64,000 bases of DNA from Streptomyces sp. 1-11 (GCF_007176755.1 NZ_BJTV01000017.1:1-64000), one strand, 5' to 3'. Positions 8,403-21,618 are shown, numbered from the stretch's first letter. The notes: generated by a model not told the origin, from the letters alone. Numbers and translations are program-made.

Positions 8403-8939
8403 TCAGATGTAGCGGCCCTCGAAGAAGCCCCGTACGGCCAGGGTGTGCAGCGGGAAGGCGAGTTCCTCGGGTCTGCGCAGGAGGTGCCAGCCCTCGGTCT
8501 CGTCGGTGGGGCTGGAGGCCGGGAGCCCCTCGGCCGGGCGTTCGGGCAGGAGACCGAAGAGCAGCAGGTGCCCGTCGGGTGAGCTCATGGCGTCGACGAG
8601 GCGCACGTCTCGGGCGGCGGCGTCGATGCCCGTCTCCTCCTTCAGCTCGCGCACGACGGCCTGTTTCCAGTCCTCCCGGTCGTCGACGTAGCCCCCGGGC
8701 AGTGCCGTTCCGCCGCGCGCGGGGGCGACGGTCCGGGTGATGACGACCAGGGCGGTGCCCGTGGTGTCGTAGACGGGCTGGAGCGCGACGGCGACCGGGA
8801 GCGGGTTGCGGTAGGCGGCGGTGCCGCAGGCGGGGCAGGTGCGCGGCCAGCCCGTGACGCCCTCTCCGTAAGCCGCTCCGCAGCTCGAACAGTGGGAACC
8901 AGGCGCGGAGTTGGCGCTTGAAAGCTGATTTTCGGACAC
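8403..8939 (-). CDS. Nudix hydrolase with N-terminal zinc ribbon
   Basis: Hydrolyses a nucleoside diphosphate linked to another moiety; the substrate is unknown. Cysteines C17, C20, C35 and C38 form a zinc ribbon like that of NADH pyrophosphatase-type enzymes. A perfect Nudix box runs from G83 to I105 (E89, R97, E98, E101 and E102 all present). The 178-residue length is normal. It is convergent with the GH31 gene, 10 bases apart, and divergent from the EAL-GGDEF gene. An NADH or NUDT-like decapping role is possible but unproven. Confidence 0.88.
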   Translation of the reverse strand: MSENQLSSANSAPGSHCSSCGAAYGEGVTGWPRTCPACGTAAYRNPLPVAVALQPVYDTTGTALVVITRTVAPARGGTALPGGYVDDREDWKQAVVRELKEETGIDAAARDVRLVDAMSSPDGHLLLFGLLPERPAEGLPASSPTDETEGWHLLRRPEELAFPLHTLAVRGFFEGRYI

Positions 8940-9113
8940 GCGCGGACTTTATCCGATCACAGGAGGGGCTTCTTCCGGCACCGGCGGACAGAAAGCCGGG
9001 CTGCGCCGGGAGGGTCCGGCCGGTGCGTCGCAGCCGCGGCCGCGACGGCGCTTTCCCACGCTCCGTGATCAGCCGGGAATGCTGTGTGAACGTCTCATGA
9101 ACTGGGCCTGGGC

Positions 9114-10790
9114 GTGTTCCGGCGGCGTCATCATGCTCCCGTGCACTCCTGGTCGGATACTCTCCGCTTCGCCTTCCAGCCGGTGGTCAATCTGCGGACC
9201 GGCGCGGTCACCGCACTGGAGGTGCTCGCCCGCCCGGAGACCGGCGACGTCCTGGCCGAGGCCCGCCGTGATCCCGAACTCGACGGCCGGCTGGCCGTGC
9301 TGGCGTTCTGCGCGGCGGCGCGCAAGGAGACGCTGCTGCCGCTGCACCTCAACGTGTTCGCGGCCACCCTCGCCGACCTCGGCGGCCTCGCCCCGCTGTA
9401 CGACGTCGTCCGCGGCGCGGGCCGGATGCCCTGGGAGGTGACCCTCGACGTCGTGCCGCCCTGCACCCACGTGCCGCACCGGGCGCTGCTCGATGCGGTC
9501 GGCGCGCTGCGTGAGCAGGGGTTCCGGATCAGCGCGGACGGCATCGGGGACGGGGACGTGCCCCTGCGGCTGCTGACCGACCTCTCCCCCGACCTGGTCA
9601 AGCTCGACGCCTCGCTGCTGGCCAGGCCGGCCGCGGTGCGGGCGATGCGGACGCTGTGCGAGCAACTGGGCGCCCTGGTGGCGGTGGAGGGCGTGGAGAC
9701 CGAACTGCAGTGCGCGGCGGCGCTGTCGGCCGGTGCGCAACTGGCCCAGGGTGAGCTGTTCGCGCCGCCGGCCCGCATACCGGCGGCCGACGTGTACGTA
9801 CCGCCCCGCTCCCCCGGGGCCCTGACGCAGCCCCGGCCGGGGCCGCCGGTGCGGGAGTTCGTGCGGCCCGCCGCCGTTCTGCCGGTGACCGCCTCGGCGG
9901 GGCAGGTGCGGGCGCTGCTGACCGGTTCGCCCGAGGTCTCCGGGGTGCTGCTGGTGGACCAGGCCGGGGTGCCCGTGCGTTCGGTGCACCGCTCGCGCTT
10001 CCTGCTGTCGATGTCCGGGCGTTACGGGCACGCCCTGTACGCGGACCGGCCCGCGCACAGGCTGGGCGACGCTCCGCGCGCGGTCGGCGTGGACGCCACC
10101 GCCTGGGAGGTGCTGGACGTGGTGGCGGTCGGCGGCAGCGACCGCACCTCGGACGACGTGGCGGTCGTCGACCGCCGTGGCCGGTGCGTGGGGGTGGTGC
10201 GGCTCGCGGATCTCGTGCGGGCACTGGCCGAGACCCGGGTGGAGGAGGCGGCGGGCCTGAACCCGCTGACCCGGCTGCCCGGTTCGGACGCGATCACGGG
10301 TGAGGTGGACCGGCGGATCGCCGAGGGGCGGGCGTTCGCGCTGAGCTGGCTGGACATCGACCACTTCAAGCAGGTCAACGACGGCGCCGGGTTCGCGGCG
10401 GGCGACGAGCTGATCCGCTCGGTGGGCCGGGCGCTGCAGGAGGCCGCCGCGGGGCACGCGCGCGTGGGTCACATCGGCGGGGACGACTTCCTGGTCCTGG
10501 CCGAGGAGGAGGTGCTGGAACCGCTGGCCGCCTCGGTGCTCGACGCTCACTGGTCGGCGGGCGGCCGCCCGGTGACGCTGTCCCTGTCGACCGTGGTGTG
10601 CCGGCCCGGGAGCGTGTTCGACCACCGGCAGGCCGCCGCCCATCTCGCGCCGGTGAAGAAGGCCGCGAAGGCCCTTTCCGGAACGAGCTGGGTGCTCGCG
10701 CGCGCGGGGCTGCCGGGTCAGGAGATCCGGCGCGGCCATGGGGCGGAACCGGCCCGGGCGGGCTGTGCGACGGCCGGGCCCCTCGGGTGA
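9114..10790 (+). CDS. Cyclic-di-GMP-type protein: EAL, central CBS-like region, GGDEF
   Basis: Likely signalling protein of the c-di-GMP type with inverted domain order: EAL first (about residues 12-235), a middle region resembling CBS modules (about 245-375), then GGDEF (about 380-525). EAL motifs are partly worn: QPVV, EVLAR for EALVR, VKLD and VAVEGVET are present. The LELTE motif reads LDVVPP, and DDFG reads DGIG. The GGDEF site reads GGDDF, with DIDHFKQVND upstream, and no RxxD inhibitory site was seen. There is no membrane segment, so it is cytoplasmic. It may bind c-di-GMP or nucleotides rather than turn it over. GTG 9114 is used; GTG 9141 is an alternative. Confidence 0.85.
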   Translation: MFRRRHHAPVHSWSDTLRFAFQPVVNLRTGAVTALEVLARPETGDVLAEARRDPELDGRLAVLAFCAAARKETLLPLHLNVFAATLADLGGLAPLYDVVRGAGRMPWEVTLDVVPPCTHVPHRALLDAVGALREQGFRISADGIGDGDVPLRLLTDLSPDLVKLDASLLARPAAVRAMRTLCEQLGALVAVEGVETELQCAAALSAGAQLAQGELFAPPARIPAADVYVPPRSPGALTQPRPGPPVREFVRPAAVLPVTASAGQVRALLTGSPEVSGVLLVDQAGVPVRSVHRSRFLLSMSGRYGHALYADRPAHRLGDAPRAVGVDATAWEVLDVVAVGGSDRTSDDVAVVDRRGRCVGVVRLADLVRALAETRVEEAAGLNPLTRLPGSDAITGEVDRRIAEGRAFALSWLDIDHFKQVNDGAGFAAGDELIRSVGRALQEAAAGHARVGHIGGDDFLVLAEEEVLEPLAASVLDAHWSAGGRPVTLSLSTVVCRPGSVFDHRQAAAHLAPVKKAAKALSGTSWVLARAGLPGQEIRRGHGAEPARAGCATAGPLG

Positions 10791-11154
10791 ACCGCCGCGC
10801 CCCACGGGACCGTTCGGGCGCCCGTCCGCGGGAGGCGGGCCACCGGGGTCCGGGTCCGGGAGACCGCCGCCATCGTTGCCGTCGGCGACCTTGACGGCCT
10901 CCCGGCGCCGGTGAACACTTCCCGGTGTCAGCCGACATCGCCGTACATCCACGGCGTATTCAGGCACTGCGCCGCGGGCCTTTTCCCTGTTCACCGGCCT
11001 GCCCCTGGAGGCGATACGGCTGCGACGGCACGCTCGTCACGGACGCCGGGCGGGGCGCGGGGCCCTCCCTGTCTTCGGCTGAAGTCGCCAGAGGAACCGT
11101 TCCTGCACGGAGAGCCGGGGCCGTGTGCCCCAGGCCGGCGTCAAGGGAGCCGCC
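10791..11154 (+). other. 364-base gap upstream of glpF
   Basis: No convincing gene. A possible promoter is TTGACG (10891-10896) with AACACT (10914-10919), 17 bases apart, a weak -10. No GylR-type operator that I recognise and no regulator gene lie next to glpFK. The glpF ribosome-binding site AAGGGAG sits at the end of the gap. Confidence 0.35.
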
Positions 11155-11904
11155 ATGAGCAACGGAGACATATTCGTCGGCGAAGTCATCGGCACCGCGA
11201 TCCTCATCCTCTTCGGCGCGGGCGTCTGCGCCGCCGTCACCCTCAGGTACTCCAAGGCGCGCGCCTCCGGGTGGGTGGTCATCGCGTTCGGCTGGGGGTT
11301 CGGCGTGCTCGCCGGCGCCTACACCGCCGCTCCTCTCTCCGGCGGACAGCTCAACCCCGCGGTCACCGTCGGCATCGCGGTGGACACCGGCAAGTGGGGC
11401 CAGGTCTGGGTCTACCTGCTGGGCCAGATGGTCGGCGCGATGCTCGGCGCTGTCCTCGCGTACCTCGTGTACCTCGCGCAGTTCCAGGCCAACGTCCGCA
11501 AGGAGGGCACGACCGAGGGGACCGCCGGCGAACCGGTGCCGACCCTCGGCGTCTTCTCGACCATCCCGGAGATCAGGAACCCGGTCGCCAACCTGATCAC
11601 CGAGATCATCGCGACGATGTCGCTCGTGCTGCCCGTCCTCGCCTTCGGGCTCACCAAGGGGCTCGGGGAGTCCGGCACGACGGTGCTGATCGTCTCGCTG
11701 CTCGTCGTCGGCATCGGGCTCTCCCTCGGCGGCCCCACCGGATACGCCATCAATCCCGCCCGCGACCTCGGCCCGCGCATCGTGCACACCTTCCTGCCGA
11801 TCCCGAACAAGGGCTCCAGCGACTGGGGTTACTCCTGGATCCCGGTCGTCGGGCCGCTGATCGGCGGCGCGCTCGCCGGTCTCGTCTACAACATCGCCTT
11901 CTGA
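11155..11904 (+). CDS. glpF: Glycerol uptake facilitator (aquaglyceroporin)
   Basis: Inner-membrane channel of the MIP family that lets glycerol diffuse into the cell. About 249 residues form six membrane segments with both half-helix signatures, LNPAVT in the first half and INPARD in the second. The arginine after the second NPA belongs to the selectivity filter. ATG 11155 follows AAGGGAG; the upstream ATG at 11125 lacks a good ribosome site. glpK follows 87 bases downstream, so imported glycerol is trapped at once by phosphorylation. Confidence 0.95.
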   Translation: MSNGDIFVGEVIGTAILILFGAGVCAAVTLRYSKARASGWVVIAFGWGFGVLAGAYTAAPLSGGQLNPAVTVGIAVDTGKWGQVWVYLLGQMVGAMLGAVLAYLVYLAQFQANVRKEGTTEGTAGEPVPTLGVFSTIPEIRNPVANLITEIIATMSLVLPVLAFGLTKGLGESGTTVLIVSLLVVGIGLSLGGPTGYAINPARDLGPRIVHTFLPIPNKGSSDWGYSWIPVVGPLIGGALAGLVYNIAF

Positions 11905-11991
11905 CCCGCGACCCCACCGCGCGGACCCGGCCGCAAGGGCCCGGTGCGGCGGCCCGCCCCAGCGACCCGACCCAGCGACCCAGGGACAGCC

Positions 11992-13512
11992 ATGACGGAC
12001 AACGCCGAGAAGTACGTCGCCGCCATCGACCAGGGCACCACGTCCAGCCGCTGCATCATCTTCGACCACGGCGGCTCGATCGTCGCCGTGGACCAGCGCG
12101 AGCACCGCCAGATCTTCCCCAGGCCGGGCTGGGTGGAGCACGACGCCACCGAGATCTGGTCGAAGGTGCAGGCCGTGGTCGCCGGGGCGCTGGCCAAGGC
12201 CGGGCTGCGCGCCGACCGGCTCAGCGCGCTCGGCATCACCAACCAGCGGGAGACCACGGTCCTGTGGGACCGGGCCACGGGCAAGCCCGTGCACAACGCG
12301 ATCGTGTGGCAGGACACCCGGACCGCGGCCCTGTGCCGCGAACTGGGCGGCAGCGACGGACAGGACCGCTTCCGGGAAGCCACCGGGCTGCCGCTGGCCA
12401 GCTACTTCTCCGGGCCGAAGGCGGCCTGGCTGCTCGACCACGTGCCGGGCCTCAGGGAGCGGGCCGACCGCGGCGAGATCGCCTTCGGCACCATCGACTC
12501 GTGGCTGATCTGGAACCTCACCGGCGGCCCCGACGGCGGCCGGCACGTCACCGACGTCACGAACGCCGGCCGGACCATGCTGATGAACCTGGACACCCTC
12601 CAGTGGGACCCCGCCATCCTCTCCGCGATGAACGTGCCCGAAGCGGTCCTGCCGGAGATCCGGTCGTCCGCCGAGGTGTACGGCACGGCGGTCGGACCGC
12701 TCGCCGGGGTGCCCGTCGCCTCGGCGCTCGGCGACCAGCAGGCGGCCGTCTTCGGACAGGCCTGCTACGACGTCGGCACCGCCAAGAACACCTACGGCAC
12801 GGGCAGCTTCCTGCTCCTCAACACCGGCGACCGGCCGGTGCCGTCCAAGAACGGCCTGCTGACGACGATGGGCTACAAGATCGGCGATGAGGCGCCGGTG
12901 TACTGCCTGGAGGGTTCCATCGCGATCACGGGCGCGCTGGTGCAGTGGTTCCGCGACCAGCTCGGCATCATCCGCAGCGCGGACGAGATCGAGACTCTGG
13001 CGGCGAGCGTCGAGGACAACGGGGGCGCCTACATCGTGCCCGCCTTCTCCGGGCTGTTCGCGCCCTACTGGCGCTCCGACGCGCGCGGGGTCGTCACCGG
13101 GCTGACCCGCTACGTCACCAAGGCCCACCTCGCGCGCGCGGTGCTGGAGGCGACGAGCTGGCAGACGCGCGAGGTCGTGGACGCCATGTACCAGGACTCC
13201 GGGGTGCGGATCACGACCCTGAAGGTCGACGGCGGCATGACGAGCAACAACCTGCTCATGCAGCACCAGGCCGACGTGCTCGGGGTGCCGGTGATCCGGC
13301 CGCGGGTCTCCGAGACCACCTGCCTCGGGGCCGCCTACGCGGCCGGTCTCGCCACAGGTGTGTGGAACGGCCTCGACGAGCTGAAGTCGCACTGGCAGCG
13401 GGACGCCGAGTGGACACCGGCGATGGCGGCGGAGGCGCGCGAGCGCGAGTACCGCAACTGGCGCAGGGCGGTGGAGAAGAGCTTCGGCTGGCTCGAGGAG
13501 GACGACGTGTAG
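11992..13512 (+). CDS. glpK: Glycerol kinase
   Basis: Phosphorylates glycerol to glycerol 3-phosphate with ATP. The 506 residues are the standard FGGY-kinase length. An N-terminal ATP-binding motif AAIDQGTTSSR, the glycerol-site GITNQRETTVLWDR, the second domain DVGTAKNTYGTG and the C-terminal VDGGMTSNNLLMQ are all intact. ATG 11992 follows AGGGAC. It forms an operon with glpF. No glpD dehydrogenase or gylR regulator lies alongside, unlike the classical Streptomyces gyl operon, so this may be a second glycerol locus. Confidence 0.96.
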   Translation: MTDNAEKYVAAIDQGTTSSRCIIFDHGGSIVAVDQREHRQIFPRPGWVEHDATEIWSKVQAVVAGALAKAGLRADRLSALGITNQRETTVLWDRATGKPVHNAIVWQDTRTAALCRELGGSDGQDRFREATGLPLASYFSGPKAAWLLDHVPGLRERADRGEIAFGTIDSWLIWNLTGGPDGGRHVTDVTNAGRTMLMNLDTLQWDPAILSAMNVPEAVLPEIRSSAEVYGTAVGPLAGVPVASALGDQQAAVFGQACYDVGTAKNTYGTGSFLLLNTGDRPVPSKNGLLTTMGYKIGDEAPVYCLEGSIAITGALVQWFRDQLGIIRSADEIETLAASVEDNGGAYIVPAFSGLFAPYWRSDARGVVTGLTRYVTKAHLARAVLEATSWQTREVVDAMYQDSGVRITTLKVDGGMTSNNLLMQHQADVLGVPVIRPRVSETTCLGAAYAAGLATGVWNGLDELKSHWQRDAEWTPAMAAEAREREYRNWRRAVEKSFGWLEEDDV

Positions 13513-13581
13513 GGCGAGGACGGCCGGCACGCGCGCGTGCGAGGCTCACGCCTCACGCGCGCGCCGGGCGTCCGCGGGGAC

Positions 13582-13619
13582 CACGGTCCGTACCCCTGTC
13601 GGCGGGGGTACGGGCCGTG
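13582..13619. terminator. Strong hairpin between glpK and cvnD
   Basis: The arms 13582-13596 and 13604-13619 pair over 14 positions with one G-T mismatch and a seven-base loop (CACGGTCCGTACCCC against its complement). It lies 70 bases after glpK and beyond the end of the convergent cvnD, so it probably ends both transcripts. Confidence 0.75.
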
Positions 13620-13701
13620 CTGTGGGCCGCAGGGGGTGTCAGGTGCAGAGGGGCCGCGACGGTCGGGGGTCGGGTGGCGAGGGGCCCGCGACGGCCGGAG
13701 G

Positions 13702-14287
13702 TCAGGTGGCGAGGGCGCGGCGGCGGTCGGCGGCGTGGGCCATCGCGTGCTGGACGACGCGGATGAGCACCTCCTTGACCGACTCCCGGTCGCGGGCGTC
13801 GCACAGCACGACCGGCACCCCTTCGTCGAGGTCGAGGGCCTGCCGCACGGCGTCGGCGGGGTAGCGGGCGGCGCCCTCGAAGCAGTTGACGCCCACGACG
13901 AACGGGATCGAGCGGCGCTCGAAGTAGTCGACGGCGGCGAAGCAGTCCTCCAGGCGGCGCGTGTCCGCGAGGACCACGGCACCGAGCGCGCCCTCGGACA
14001 GCTCGTCCCACATGAACCAGAACCGTTCCTGTCCGGGGGTCCCGAACAGGTAGAGCACGAGGTCCTCGCGCAGGGTGATGCGGCCGAAGTCCATGGCCAC
14101 CGTGGTGGTGTGCTTCCCCTCGACGCCGCTCGTGTCGTCTACCGGACGCCCGGCCTCGGTGAGCAGCTCCTCGGTGCGCAGCGGCCTGATCTCGCTGACC
14201 GCGCCGACCAGCGTCGTCTTGCCCACGCCGAAGCCGCCGGCCACCAGGATCTTGAGCGTGACGGGCTCGACCGGGGGCTTGCCGCGT

Positions 14288-14307
<20 letters not shown>
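13702..14307 (-). CDS. cvnD: Conservon GTPase-like protein CvnD
   Basis: Small Ras-like ATP/GTP-binding protein, the fourth member of a Streptomyces conservon, acting in a membrane-associated signalling complex with CvnA, B and C. Of 201 residues, Walker A is GGFGVGKTT (about 24-32), the switch/Walker B segment is VAMDFGRI...FGTPGQERF and a GVNCF motif stands where NKxD is expected. ATG 14307 follows GGGAGAAG. Its start overlaps the end of the upstream oxoprolinase gene by 20 bases, so translation is probably coupled. That gene separates it from cvnC, an unusual arrangement. Confidence 0.92.
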
Positions 14308-17926
<3,619 letters not shown>

Positions 17927-17950
17927 GTCGTCACTCCGCTTCCGCGCCGG

Positions 17951-18346
17951 TCACAGCGCCCGGAGGCCGTTGATCACGTCGCGCAGAATACTCTCGTCCG
18001 GCAGCTCGGCCGGGGGGACCGGGCGTGTCACGTGGACGAGTTCCGCGTGCACGAGGTCCCCGATCAGGACGCGCACGACACCGATGGGCAGATCGAGTTC
18101 CGCGGCGAGTTCGGCGACGGACTGCGGCGCCTCGGCGCACAGCCCGACGATCTCCACGTGCTCCGGGGCGAGCGTCGGGTCGGCCTCACGGTCCTGGGCG
18201 TCCGGCTCGGTGACGACCACCGCGATCAGATCGAGGCGGTGCTGGCCCGCGCTGGTGGTGCGGCCGCGCGTCATGGCGTACGGACGGACGACCGGCCCGG
18301 CCTCGTCGTCGAACCAGTGGCTGCTTCCCTGACCGTCTCCGCTCAT
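17951..18346 (-). CDS. cvnC: Conservon protein CvnC (DUF742)
   Basis: DUF742 protein of 131 residues, third member of the conservon set. It is soluble and shows a winged-helix-like region in the middle (LCAEAPQSVAELAAELDLP, then VVRVLIGDLVHAELV). A VRPYAMTRGRT segment near the N-terminus is typical of the family. It probably partners CvnB and CvnD in a signalling complex assembled on CvnA. It lies 9 bases after cvnB and 24 bases before the fused oxoprolinase gene. Confidence 0.93.
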   Translation of the reverse strand: MSGDGQGSSHWFDDEAGPVVRPYAMTRGRTTSAGQHRLDLIAVVVTEPDAQDREADPTLAPEHVEIVGLCAEAPQSVAELAAELDLPIGVVRVLIGDLVHAELVHVTRPVPPAELPDESILRDVINGLRAL

Positions 18347-18355
18347 GTCATCCCA

Positions 18356-18790
18356 CTACCCGCCCGCGGGCAGATCGGTGCGCGGTGCGGTGACCAGATG
18401 CACGCCGACCCGCTTGACCAGCAGAGTCATCTCGTAGGCGACCTGCCCGACGTCGGAGTCCGCGTCGGAGAGGACGGCGAGGCAGCTCCCGTCCCCGGCG
18501 GCGGTGACGAACAGGAAGGCGTCGTCGAGCTCGACCACGGTCTGCCGGACGCTGCCCGCCTCGAAGTGGCGGCCCACGCCCTTGGCGAGGCTGTGGAAGC
18601 CGGAGGCGACGGCGGCCAGGTGTTCGCTGTCCTCGCGGGTCAGGTCCTTGGACACCCCCGTGGGCAGTCCGTCGCCGGAGAGCACGACGGCCTTGCGGAT
18701 GCTGGCGACCCGGTCGACGAGTTCGTCGAGGAGCCAGTTCAGCTCACCCTTGTTCGGCTCCGTGCGGCCGGTGGCCTTCGGTGCGGTCAT
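18356..18790 (-). CDS. cvnB: Conservon roadblock/LC7 protein CvnB
   Basis: Roadblock/LC7-fold protein of 144 residues, expected to interact with the GTPase CvnD. Family features are the N-terminal LNWLLDELVDRV helix, AVVLSGDGLP, and HLAAVASGFHSLAKGV. Its start codon overlaps the stop of cvnA in an ATGA, giving tight coupling, and cvnC follows 9 bases later. Confidence 0.94.
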   Translation of the reverse strand: MTAPKATGRTEPNKGELNWLLDELVDRVASIRKAVVLSGDGLPTGVSKDLTREDSEHLAAVASGFHSLAKGVGRHFEAGSVRQTVVELDDAFLFVTAAGDGSCLAVLSDADSDVGQVAYEMTLLVKRVGVHLVTAPRTDLPAGG

Positions 18791-21618
18791 CGACCGTCCC
18801 CCTTAGTCGTTCCTTGTGCTGTGCCGTTGCTGGTCTCGTCGCCCGAGGCGTTCTCCTCACGGCCGCGCTGCCAGCCGCGCTGCAGCGAGGCCATCCGGTC
18901 GCGGACCTCCTCGGCGTCGCGGTCGGCCGGCTCCCCGGCGCCCTCGGGGCGCCGTGCGGGTTCCTGTTTCAGCTGCGGGGCCAGGCTGGCCTGCCGTACC
19001 CGCCGGGGCAGCGCTCCGGCGCCGGACGCGGGGTCCGGGGCCGGGCCGCCCGCGGGCGGGGCGCCCTCGCCGCCGCGCCCGGAAGCCGGCCGCGGGGCCC
19101 GGGTCCGCCGGGGCAGCTCGGTGGCCTCGGAGGTCTGGCCCGCGCCGTCGCCCGGGGGGACCGTCTGCTCGTCCGCCGGCTCGGGCAGCGCCGGTGTGCG
19201 CCGGGCCGCCGTGCCGCGGCGGCGGGCGGGCAGCGGCGCCGGTCCTGCGGCGTCGGTGCGGCGCGGGCCGGGCACGGGCTGGCCGTCGGAGTCGCCGCGC
19301 CGGGCGCGCTGTTCCGCCACGGGCCGGCCGTGCGAGCTGACCAGCTTGGGCGTCTGCCGCCGGGGCAGCGGTACGGGGCCGCCGGTGCGGTCGGGGTCCG
19401 GGCCGTCGGCCATGCGCGGTGGGACCGGCTGGTGCGGCTCGTCGGACAGGGCGATCCGGCGTTCGTCGGCGCGGTCGCGGGTGCGGCGGTGGCGGAACAG
19501 GCCGCCGCGCTCGCTCTCCTCGTCCGTCAGGGCGCCCGGGAAGTCGTCGATGGTGTCCAGGTCCACCGGCGCCTCGAGCTCGACCGGCCCGTCCAGCAGG
19601 GAGGTCGGCAGCCCGGGGAGCTGGACGGGGGCGTGGGACCGGGCGGGGCCGAGGCCCGCCGCGTGCCCGGCCTCCTTCGCCGGGCGGTCCCGGTCGAGGC
19701 GGAAGCCGAGGCCGTTGGTGTCGGGGACGTCGTCGGACAGCAGCAGGTCGGGGATGAAGACGACGGCGGTGGTGCCGCCGTAGGGGGACGGCTGCAGGGA
19801 GACCCGGACGTTCTGGCGCTGGGCGAGGCGGCTGACCACGAACAGACCGAGCCGGTCCGTGTCGGAGAGTTCGAACTCGGGCGTCTCGGCGAGCCTGAGG
19901 TTGGCGTCCAGCAGGGCCTCGGCGGTCATGCCCAGACCCCGGTCGTGGATCTCCAGGGTGAAGCCGTTGGCGACCCGCTCGCCGAGGACCTGGACGGCGG
20001 TGTGCGGCGGTGAGAAGACCGTGGCGTTCTCGAGGAGTTCGGCCACCAGGTGGGTGATGTCGGCGACGGCCGGGCCGGTGACGGCGACCCGCGGCAGGCG
20101 CCGGACCTCGATGCGCTCGTAGTCCTCCACCTCGGCGACCGCCGCCCGGACGATGTCCATGAGCTGCACCGGGCGGCGCCACTGCCGGGACGGGGCCGCG
20201 CCGGAGAGGATCACCAGGCCCTCGGCGTGCCGGCGCATGCGGGTGGTGAGGTGGTCAAGACGGAAGAGGTCGGCGAGCTCGTCGGTGTCCTCGGTCCTGC
20301 GCTCCATGGTGTCGAGCAGGGTGAGCTGCTTGTGCAGCAGCACCTGGCTGCGGCGGGCGAGGTTGACGAACACCTCGGAGACGCCGGAGCGCAGTTCGGC
20401 CTGCTTGACGGCGGCCTCGACGGCGGCGCGCTGGAGGGTGTTCAGGGCCTGGCCGACCTCGCCGATCTCGTTCTTGTCGTACTCCAGCCGGGGTACCTCG
20501 GTCTCCACGTCGACCTGTTCACCGGCGGAGAGGCGGCGCATCACGCTGGGCAGCCGCACGCCGGACGCCTCGTGCGCCTCCAGGCGGAGCTGGCGCAGGT
20601 CGCGCACCAGGGCGCGGCCGACGCGCACGGAGAGGACCACGGAGAGGAGGAGGGCGACCAGACCGAGGACGCCCGCGACGGCCGCCTGCGCGATCACGCC
20701 GACGGCCACCGGCCGCATCCGGTCCTGGAACCGGTCGCCGGCCTGGTCGTCGAGGGTGCCGAGGTCGTCGAGGACGCTCGCCGCGGCGGCGTCCCAGCTC
20801 TGCGCGGTGACCGGGCGCGGTGTCCCGGCCCCCGTGCCTGTGACGGACTGCTCGGCGGCCAGCAGCGGGGCGGTGACGGCGTTCTCCCAGAAGCGCTCGT
20901 ACCGGTCGCGTTCGGAGGCGGGGAGCAGCGGCAGGCTGATGTCGTAGAGCAGGTCGCGCTGGGCGACGAGGTCGGAGACGTCGCGGCTCTCGTCGCGGGA
21001 GACCTTGCCCACCACCAGTGCGGAGCCGAGCAACGCGTCCTCGCGGGAGAGCAGTTCGCGGGCGCGGGTGAGGTTGACGAGGGCGCGGGCCTGCTTGTCC
21101 ATCTCGACGTCGTCGACGCCGTCGAGGGAGGCGAGCAAGGTGTAGCAGGGGTCGATCAGGCGGTTGTACCGGTCGAAGGCCTGGGCGCGGCTGACCGTGC
21201 GCGTCTCGACGCCGCGGCGCAGCGCGTCCAGGCCCTCGAACGCGTCCAGGACCGCGGTGAGCCGCTCGCCGTCGTCCCCGTCCATGCCCTCGCGGACGTC
21301 CTTCTCGCGGGAGTGCCGGCGGACCTCGGCGAGGGAGCGGTCGGTGGCGGTGCGAGTGCGGTGCAGCGCCGACAGGGCGTCGGCCGCGCGCGGGTCGGCG
21401 AGGTAGACGAGGGTCTGGCGGCGTTCCTGCTGCAGTCCGCGGGCGGCGTCCTCGGTGGGGTAGCCGACGTCCTGCACGATGTCGGTCACGCTGAAGAGGC
21501 GGGTGACCTCACGACCCGTGAGCACGGTGGCGAAGCCCCAGATGGCGGTCAGGGACACCAGCGGCACGAGAAGCAGCGCCACGATCTTCCGGCGGATCGA
21601 CTTCCCGCGAAAGCGCAT
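18787..21618 (-). CDS. cvnA: Conservon sensor kinase-like protein CvnA
   Basis: Membrane sensor with a histidine-kinase-type ATPase, first gene of the conservon. Of 943 residues, a membrane segment lies at about 12-33, an extracytoplasmic nitrate/nitrite-sensor-like helical domain at about 34-300 and a second membrane segment at about 305-333. HAMP-like coils follow, then an ATPase domain with LLENATVFSPPHTAV, IHDRGLGM and LGLFVVSRLA. A roughly 300-residue proline/arginine-rich tail ends the protein. A clear phosphoacceptor H-box is not seen. ATG 21618 follows GGGGGAGG; 142 upstream codons of open frame were rejected. Confidence 0.92.
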   Translation of the reverse strand: MRFRGKSIRRKIVALLLVPLVSLTAIWGFATVLTGREVTRLFSVTDIVQDVGYPTEDAARGLQQERRQTLVYLADPRAADALSALHRTRTATDRSLAEVRRHSREKDVREGMDGDDGERLTAVLDAFEGLDALRRGVETRTVSRAQAFDRYNRLIDPCYTLLASLDGVDDVEMDKQARALVNLTRARELLSREDALLGSALVVGKVSRDESRDVSDLVAQRDLLYDISLPLLPASERDRYERFWENAVTAPLLAAEQSVTGTGAGTPRPVTAQSWDAAAASVLDDLGTLDDQAGDRFQDRMRPVAVGVIAQAAVAGVLGLVALLLSVVLSVRVGRALVRDLRQLRLEAHEASGVRLPSVMRRLSAGEQVDVETEVPRLEYDKNEIGEVGQALNTLQRAAVEAAVKQAELRSGVSEVFVNLARRSQVLLHKQLTLLDTMERRTEDTDELADLFRLDHLTTRMRRHAEGLVILSGAAPSRQWRRPVQLMDIVRAAVAEVEDYERIEVRRLPRVAVTGPAVADITHLVAELLENATVFSPPHTAVQVLGERVANGFTLEIHDRGLGMTAEALLDANLRLAETPEFELSDTDRLGLFVVSRLAQRQNVRVSLQPSPYGGTTAVVFIPDLLLSDDVPDTNGLGFRLDRDRPAKEAGHAAGLGPARSHAPVQLPGLPTSLLDGPVELEAPVDLDTIDDFPGALTDEESERGGLFRHRRTRDRADERRIALSDEPHQPVPPRMADGPDPDRTGGPVPLPRRQTPKLVSSHGRPVAEQRARRGDSDGQPVPGPRRTDAAGPAPLPARRRGTAARRTPALPEPADEQTVPPGDGAGQTSEATELPRRTRAPRPASGRGGEGAPPAGGPAPDPASGAGALPRRVRQASLAPQLKQEPARRPEGAGEPADRDAEEVRDRMASLQRGWQRGREENASGDETSNGTAQGTTKGDGR

